Source: Baffinella frigidus (lineage: Eukaryota; Cryptophyceae; Cryptomonadales; Baffinellaceae). Taken from it: a DNA stretch of 10,217 bases. Below the pieces are notes generated by a model, which was given only the letters and a program-made list of their open reading frames with translations, did no database searches and was not told the DNA's origin. Shown piece after piece: positions 6,364 to 10,217 of the stretch. Position 1 is the stretch's first letter, and every line of letters begins with the position of its first letter. The translations under genes and the position numbers were made by a program. The stretch is from positions 258,235-268,451 of the forward strand of contig MU646819.1 of assembly GCA_026770585.1 (NCBI GenBank), given 5' to 3'.

Positions 6364-6545
6364 CCCCTGGAGGTCCTGGCGCCCCAGGAAGCGTGTGGGA
6401 TGAACCGAGGGTCGCAGGACAGCTTATGTGGAGTCCGATGTCTACTCCCTAGCACGTGCAGTTGGGGCTTACCCCGAGTAACGGCCCGAAATGGGCCGCT
6501 CTATTAATACCCTGGAGGTCCTCGCGCCTCAGGAAGCGTGTAGGG
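6364..6545 (+). repeat. R4-bearing direct repeats
   Basis: CCTGGAGGTCCT-GCGCC followed by CAGGAAGCGTGT occurs at 6366-6396 and again at 6511-6541. The first leads into a full R4 copy (6391-6440) and then AGCACGTGCAGT (6451-6462). The second is cut by Fb2 at 6551. A hairpin CGGCCC-GAAAT-GGGCCG lies at 6482-6498. Confidence 0.75.
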
Positions 6546-6550
6546 CTATA

Positions 6551-6651
6551 TCCCTTAAGTGGCCAGTAGGCTCATACGCCCTACCGTAGGGCCCTAGGAC
6601 CTGCCTAGGACCTCTTGACGGTCAAATTTGACCGCCTGGCCACTCAAGGGA
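6551..6651 (+). mobile_element. Fb2 copy 4, left arm of inverted duplication
   Basis: Complete copy with ends CCCTTAAGTGGCCAG and CTGGCCACTCAAGGG. It holds the core CTACCGTAGGGCCCTAGG (6582-6599) and the palindrome GGTCAAATTTGACC. Left flank is TA; the right flank is AA, where the other arm has a T. Confidence 0.85.
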
Positions 6652-6680
6652 AAGGCTGTCCTGCCATCCTTGGTTCATCC

Positions 6681-6802
6681 TACAGGGGTACCTCGCTCAT
6701 AAGAAACCGCACCCCCCTAGGACCCTACAGTAGGGCTATGCCTAGGGCCCTATGGTGGTCCTAGGGGGGTGGGCGTTTTCTTGTGAGCGAGGTACCCCTG
6801 TA
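6681..6802 (-). mobile_element. Fb1 copy H, at centre of the inverted duplication
   Basis: Complete, TA at 6681-6682 and 6801-6802. The surrounding target reads GGTTCATCC-TA-GGATGAACC, so insertion hit the central TA of a palindrome. Its inner arms have several mismatches (GCACCCCCC against GGGGGGTGGGC; TTGTGAGCG for TTATGAGCG). Confidence 0.9.
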
Positions 6803-6831
6803 GGATGAACCAAGGATGGCAGGACAGCCTA

Positions 6832-6932
6832 TCCCTTAAGTGGCCAGGCGGTCAAATTTGACCGTCAAGAGGTCCTAGGCAGGTCCTAGGGCCCTACGGT
6901 AGGGCGTATGAGCCTACTGGCCACTTAAGGGA
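6832..6932 (-). mobile_element. Fb2 copy 5, right arm of inverted duplication
   Basis: Complete copy lying within R4: GACAGCCTAT comes before it and ATGTGGAG after it, against an unbroken GACAGCTTATGTGGAG at 6419-6432. The right flank lacks a full TA, so here an AT or partly lost duplication is equally compatible. Confidence 0.85.
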
Positions 6933-6961
6933 TGTGGAGGTTTACTCCCCAGCACGTGCAG

Positions 6962-7165
6962 TACAGGGGTACCTCGCTCATAAGAAACCGCCTCCCCCCA
7001 TGACACTACAGTACGCCCTTGCCTAGGGCCCTACGGTGGTCCTAGGGGGGGGGGTCCTTTAGGTCCTTTAGGTTCTTCGAGCTCCCAACATAGGCGGACA
7101 CCGGAACTGGTTCTGCAGAAAAGCCATGCTTCCGGGGGGCAGTTTCTTATGGGCGAGGTACCCCT
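6962..7165 (-). mobile_element. Fb1 copy E, split by R1
   Basis: The left part, 6962-7054, runs from TACAGGGGTACCTCGC to the G-run. The right part, 7134-7165, resumes as GGGGGGCAGTTTCTTATG. Between them lies R1 copy 7. The right end reads GTACCCCTCC, without the final GTA, so the TA flank on that side is lost. Confidence 0.88.
7055..7133 (-). repeat. R1 copy 7, inside Fb1 copy E
   Basis: Runs from TCCTTTAGGTCCTTTAGG to GCCATGCTTCC. On the minus strand it reads SMAFLQNQFRCPPMLGARRT and stops at TAA (7068-7070), close to copy 1. G-runs on both sides hide any target duplication. It shows that a ~79-base R1 can move or be copied as a single unit. Confidence 0.88.
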
Positions 7166-7167
7166 CC

Positions 7168-7312
7168 ACTCGGTGGGCTTCGAGGCTTTCGGATTTGAAT
7201 TTGGGGCCGGATTCTGGGGTGTTACGTGACCAAATTTACACCAGAAAATCCTTCAAGTCAATTATCGCTGGGCAAGTTGACTTTTGTCGAAAGGTCCGTA
7301 GTCCATCGTGTG
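7168..7312 (+). repeat. R3 copy 2
   Basis: From CGGTGGGCTTCGAGG to GTCCGTAGTCCATCGTGTGG, matching 9497-9626 over most of its length. GTGACCAAATTT, CAAGTCAATTAT and AAGTTGACTTTTG are internal markers. The ends form an imperfect inverted pair of about 19 bases. The frame at 7126-7317 is only this repeat plus the Fb1 end. Confidence 0.75.
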
Positions 7313-7349
7313 GGTAGCCTCCTCCTCAGAGCCCCCCGCGCAGCGCGAC

Positions 7350-7439
7350 CTTAAGTTGTTGTGTCAACTTCATTAAGTTGTCGTTGTCAACTTCCTTAAG
7401 TTGACGTGTCAACTTCCTTAAGTTGACGTTGTCAACTTG
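7350..7439. repeat. Tandem array of palindromic units
   Basis: Four units of about 23 bases, each an internal dyad of AAGTTG(A/T)C and GTCAACTT separated by 1-2 bases and joined by CCTT or CATT. GCGCAGCGC and CCTCCTCCTC words flank both sides (7320-7348 and 7456-7476). Confidence 0.9.
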
Positions 7440-7496
7440 AGCACTAGAGTTCCCTGCGCAGCGCAGCCTCCTCCTCTCCCTCTGCGACCATTTCGA

Positions 7497-7594
7497 TGTC
7501 CACCTGCAAAAGTGGCCAAGGTCAACTTCGAGTGCAAAAGTGGCCACGTTCAACTTTCGACGCCCACCTGTGAAAGTGGCCGCGTTTGATTCGG
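7497..7594. repeat. Three tandem units of about 33 bases
   Basis: Each unit carries TG-AAAGTGGCC followed by TTCAACTT or TTTGATT: 7497-7530, 7531-7560, 7561-7594. The third is the most diverged. The minus-strand frame 7326-7682 over this area begins with TTG and reflects these repeats. Confidence 0.8.
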
Positions 7595-7647
7595 TGTGTG
7601 TGTGCGACCGGTTTAAGCCACTTGAGGCTGTTCCACACGTTTCAAAC

Positions 7648-7688
7648 CACACGTTTGATCTGCTCGTGTGACGTTTCGCCAAATCGAC
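7648..7688 (+). repeat. R5 copy 1
   Basis: CACGTTTGATCTGCTCGTGT then GACGTTTCGCCAAATCGAC. Partners are at 7878-7923 and 8085-8110. Confidence 0.75.
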
Positions 7689-7877
7689 CCACAGGAGAAT
7701 GCTAGAGGGGCCTATTTAAAACCAAGATAATTTTATATGTAGCATTTGTGTAGTAACTTTCATTGCCCTTGGAGCCACTGAAGCCCTGAGCAAGCCAGTA
7801 ACGAGGTTGGAATACCCTATCCTGGTACAAAGTTTTACAACCCCACATGTAAAAAGGTCCCTGTATAATTCTCGAGT
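7689..7877. other. AT-richer unique stretch, no gene called
   Basis: A minus-strand frame (7702-7926) has varied, protein-like composition (for example GPFYMWGCKTLYQDRVFQ) but opens only with GTG and takes its first 16 residues from R5. GTGTAGTAACTTTCATT (7747-7763) resembles words at 2288 and 5029. Possibly a fragment of an old element; I do not recognise it. Confidence 0.4.
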
Positions 7878-7923
7878 GGACGTTTGATCTGGTGGTGTGA
7901 TGTTTCGCCAACTCGACTGCTGC
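7878..7923 (+). repeat. R5 copy 2
   Basis: GGACGTTTGATCTGGTGGTG then ATGTTTCGCCAACTCGACTGCTG. R2 copy 2 starts 8 bases after it. Confidence 0.75.
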
Positions 7924-7930
7924 CACACAG

Positions 7931-8024
7931 CGGACTTCGAAGGGATTTTGAATAACCTCTAAGCGATAAGACCTAGGACCCTACGGTAGGCAACCCGTAC
8001 GGACATAGGGGGGTTCCTACGGAT
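7931..8024 (+). repeat. R2 copy 2
   Basis: Partner of 877-970, same length of 94 bases and same strand, with changes such as CCTCTAAGCGATAAGA. The shared core CCTAGGACCCTACGGTAGG is perfectly kept at 7971-7989. Confidence 0.82.
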
Positions 8025-8084
8025 AAAGTAACGGAAAGGTGGCCCGATTTGGGCCGAAAATCCCTTTGTAGCCCGCTGTGTTGG

Positions 8085-8110
8085 GTGTGACGTTTCGCCA
8101 ACTCTGCTGC
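8085..8110 (+). repeat. R5 copy 3, right part
   Basis: GTGTGACGTTTCGCCAACTC then TGCTGC, with no left part. A hairpin GGCCC-GATTT-GGGCC lies upstream at 8041-8055. Confidence 0.65.
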
Positions 8111-8144
8111 TAGCGGGGAGATGGTGCTCAAGTCAACCCCAAAT

Positions 8145-8246
8145 CATCAATCTACTCAAAAGTTGATAGTTTGCATACATCATCAATCTACTCAAATGTT
8201 GATAGTTTGCATCTTTGCAAACTATCAACTTGTGAGTAGATTGGAT
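8145..8246. repeat. Two direct and one inverted 32-base copies
   Basis: 8145-8176 and 8181-8212 are direct copies with one difference (CATCAATCTACTCAAA, then GTTGATAGTTTGCAT). 8216-8246 is an inverted copy. Copies two and three form a hairpin with about 29-31 paired positions and a loop of three to four bases. A run of A follows at 8259. Function unknown; a transcript of it would fold strongly. Confidence 0.85.
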
Positions 8247-8308
8247 TGAAATGAGCTGAAAAAAACAAGTCAATCTGGCTTGTTCGGATCCAGAACAGCG
8301 TAAGGCGA

Positions 8309-8334
8309 GGGGGGGGGGCAGGGGGGGGTCAGGG
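8309..8334 (+). repeat. G-runs at the edge of the telomere-like array
   Basis: Runs of 10, 8 and 4 G separated by 2-3 bases. They could take part in a G-quadruplex with the array that follows. Confidence 0.7.
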
Positions 8335-8932
8335 GTTAAAGGATGGGGTTTAGAGTTTAGAGTTTGGAGTTTAGGGGTCAGGGTTTAGGGCTGAGGGTTG
8401 TTTAGGGTTTAGGGTTTGGGATTTGGGGTTTGGGGTTTATGGTTTATGGTTTATGGTTTATGGTTTATGGTCTGGGATTTGGGGTTTAGGGTTTAGGGTT
8501 TGGGGTTTAGGGTTTGGGGTTTGGGGTGAAGGGTTTAGGGTTTAGGGTGTAGGGTTTAGGGTTTAGGGTCTAGGGCGTAGGGCTTAGGGTTTGGCGTGCA
8601 GGGGTGCAGGGGTGTAGGGGTGCAGAGTTTCGGGGTTTGGGGTTTAGAGTTCAGGGTTCAGGGTGTGGGGTTTAGGGCTAGGACCCACTCGGAGCACAAC
8701 AAGTTTTTCTCCTCCGATTCCTGGTTTAGGGTTTAGGGTTTAGGGTTTGGTGTTTAGGGCTTAGGATTTGGGGTTTAGGGTTTGGGGTTCAGGGTTTAGG
8801 GTTTAGGGTTCAGTGTTGAGTGTTTAGGGTTTAGTGTTTAGGGTTTAGGGGTTTGGGGTTTAGGGGTCAGGGTTTAGGTTGTAGGGTATAGGGTTTAGGG
8901 CATAGGTTTTCTGTTTAGGGCCCTGCCACAAC
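8335..8932 (+). repeat. G-rich degenerate telomere-like array
   Basis: Mostly TTTAGGG, TTTGGGG, TTCAGGG and TGTAGGG units with frequent variants. 8436-8470 is a clean block of five TTTATGG units. 8595-8627 has TGCAGGGG or TGTAGGGG 8-mers. An unrelated 43-base piece interrupts at about 8683-8725. Confidence 0.9.
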
Positions 8933-9496
8933 CTAAAATTCTAAACCTCACACCTCGTCGAACATGTCATAACCCCAAAACCCAAAATCCAAACCCTAAA
9001 CCCTACACCCCTACACCCCACACCCCTACACCCCACACCCCTACACCCAAAACCCGACAACCATTCACCCCAAACCCCAAACCCTACGACCCTACACCCC
9101 TACACCCGTACACCCCTACACCCCAAAACCTACACCCCTACAACCCTACATCCCTACACCCTACACCCTACACCCAAAACCTCAAACACTCAACCCCGAA
9201 CCTCTAAACCCGAAACCCGAAACCTCCTGTAAACTGTCATAACCCCAACTGACAAACCCCAAACCCTACACCCGTACACCCCTGCACCCAACACCCCAAA
9301 CCCCAAACCCCAAACCTCCTAAAAAATATCATAATCCTAATTACCAAACCCCGAACACTCAACAGTAAATCCTATACCTTAAATCTCCAAACACTACACC
9401 CTGCACCCTGCAACCCAAACCCTAGACCCCACACATCCTCGAAAACATCATAAACCCAATTGCCAAACCCCAAACACATTAAACCTTCGAAAAAGG
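8933..9496 (-). repeat. C-rich degenerate telomere-like array
   Basis: Units change strand here: CCCTAAA, CCCCAAA and many CCCCTACA 8-mers (9001-9175). Spacers around ACCTCCTCGAAAACATCATAA recur at 8949, 9221, 9313 and 9432, giving a higher-order repeat. The array resumes after R3 at 9627-9676. Confidence 0.9.
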
Positions 9497-9633
9497 TGGG
9501 CTTCGAGGGTTTCGCGACCCCTAGATTTAGCGGTAACGTGACCAAAGTTGCATTAGAAAATACTTCAAGTCAACTGCCCACAGGGTAAGTTGACTTTTGA
9601 TGAAAGGTCCGTAGTCCACCGTGTGGATACCCT
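9497..9633 (+). repeat. R3 copy 3, within the C-rich array
   Basis: GGTGGGCTTCGAGGGTTTC to AGTCCACCGTGTGG, a slightly shorter relative of 7168-7312. Telomere-like or spacer sequence lies on both sides, so R3 was inserted into the array. No clear target duplication is seen. Confidence 0.78.
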
Positions 9634-9676
9634 AAACCTCCAAACCCGTAACCTCCTCGAAAATTTCGATGCCCTA

Positions 9677-9811
9677 TCCCTTAAGTGCCCAGAGCGAGAA
9701 TATTCACCCTAACTCACCCTAGGTAGGTCCGCGTTCCACCCTACCGTAGGACTCTAGGACCTGCCTAGAACCTCTTTGCGGTCAAATTTGACCGCATGGC
9801 CACGTAAGGGA
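9677..9811 (+). mobile_element. Fb2 copy 6, enlarged
   Basis: About 135 bases: ends CCCTTAAGTGCCCAG and ATGGCCACGTAAGGG, with about 35 extra bases in the left inner part. Core is altered to CTACCGTAGGACTCTAGG. TA flanks at 9675-9676 and 9812-9813; it interrupts the fifth higher-order spacer of the array. Confidence 0.82.
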
Positions 9812-9853
9812 TACTAACTACGTATACGGGATGCTAAATACCTAAAATACGTA

Positions 9854-9953
9854 TCTCTTAAGTGACCAGTAGGCTCATACGCCCTACCGTAGGGCCCTAG
9901 GACCTGCCTAGGGCTTCCACGGGCGATTATTCACCCGTTGGTCACTTAAGGGA
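9854..9953 (+). mobile_element. Fb2 copy 7
   Basis: About 100 bases, TA at 9852-9853 and 9954-9955. The core CTACCGTAGGGCCCTAGG is intact. The usual CAAATTTG palindrome region is replaced by CGGGCGATTATTCACCCG, itself able to pair at its ends. Flanks hold GATACTAAA words on both sides (9810, 9960, 9984). Confidence 0.82.
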
Positions 9954-9997
9954 TATGGGATACTAAAACCCTCAATACCAGGGATACTAAAGTGCAG

Positions 9998-10217
9998 TGT
10001 TTAGGGTTTGGCACCTCCTAAAACATGTAGATGCGCAGTGCGCTCCATCCGGGCGGAAATGACATCAGCTGGTTTGGGGTTTGGTGTTTGGGGTTTGGGG
10101 TGTGGGGTTTGGTGTTTGGTGTTTGTTGTTTGGGGTTTGGGGTCTGGGGTGTGGGGTTGAGGGTGTGGGATGTGGGGTTGAGGGTGTAGGATGTAGGATG
10201 TAGGGTGTAGGGTGCAG
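9998..10217 (+). repeat. G-rich telomere-like array at right edge
   Basis: A short GTTTAGGGTTTGG tract at 9999-10011 is followed by a sixth spacer-like word (10012-10036). From about 10070 the sequence is TTTGGGG, TTTGGTG and, near the end, TGTAGGA-type units to the window edge. It continues out of view. Confidence 0.85.

Larger units (their letters stand above)
6551..6932. repeat. 382-base inverted duplication
   Basis: Left arm 6551-6680 and right arm 6803-6932 are each 130 bases and differ at only two positions by eye. Each arm holds one Fb2 (outer) and a fragment of R4 (inner). Fb1 copy H fills the 122-base centre and sits at a TA that was the exact centre of symmetry. Near-identity implies a recent event or ongoing correction between the arms. 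Confidence 0.9.

Noticed and set aside
7350-7594. CRISPR array
   Set aside because: Units are directly adjacent with no unique spacers, contain internal dyads, and lie in a eukaryotic subtelomere-like setting.
7326-7928. Three minus-strand frames at 7326-7682, 7702-7926 and 7716-7928
   Set aside because: All open with TTG or GTG, and large parts are tandem repeats or R5, so they are not credible eukaryotic genes.
9001-9175. Origin or centromeric satellite
   Set aside because: CCCCTACA units grade into telomere-like heptamers and no period near nucleosome length is evident.

Overview
This window looks like non-coding, repeat-saturated eukaryotic subtelomeric DNA. The evidence is long degenerate arrays of telomere-like heptamers (CCCCAAA, CCCTAAA and, on the other strand, TTTAGGG or TTTGGGG), dense short foldback elements, minisatellites, and almost no credible coding sequence. 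The plant-type heptamer is found in land plants, green algae and several protist lineages, so the species cannot be named from this sequence. There are no bacterial signs such as operons, ribosome binding sites or packed genes. I find no rRNA or tRNA gene, CRISPR array, insertion sequence, transposase or other protein that I recognise.

Layout. 1-197: two C-rich telomere-like arrays. 198-650: short direct repeats, a hairpin and the first copy of repeat R1. 699-1590: a GC-rich minisatellite broken by foldback elements. 1595-3092: alternating foldback elements and unique spacers. 3093-4540: a GC-rich island holding the only sizeable ATG-initiated frame (3197-4504, minus, 435 codons, no recognised domain). 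4540-5361: a tandem pair, a long-armed foldback element and an R1 copy. 5475-7165: the densest nest of repeats, including a 382-base inverted duplication whose arms differ at about 2 of 130 positions. 7168-8246: tandem palindromes and dispersed repeats. 8309-9676: a G-rich telomere-like array that switches near 8932 to a C-rich array, a head-to-head arrangement. 9677-10217: two more foldbacks and a final G-rich array.

Names used below. Fb1 is a ~122-base foldback starting CAGGGGTACCTCGC, flanked by TA (8 copies). Fb2 is a ~101-base foldback with CCCTTAAGTGGCCA ends, usually flanked by TA (7 copies). Fb3 and Fb4 are single foldbacks. R1 is a short dispersed repeat ending in an AAAGGACCT-type tail (7 copies or fragments). 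R2 is a 94-base repeat (2 copies). R3 is a ~130-145-base repeat (3). R4 is a unit around GGATGAACC. R5 contains GTTTCGCCAA (3).

How the parts relate: no gene pathway can be described. The story is one of mobile non-autonomous elements. Fb1 has inserted into R1 (6219) and R1 sits inside Fb1 (7055), so both families moved over overlapping periods. Fb1, Fb2 and R2 share one core, close to ACCGTAGGGCCCTAGG, although the rest of their sequences differ. TA flanks point to a Tc1/mariner-type source for Fb1 and Fb2, but no transposase gene is present here. All percentages and alignments are by eye.
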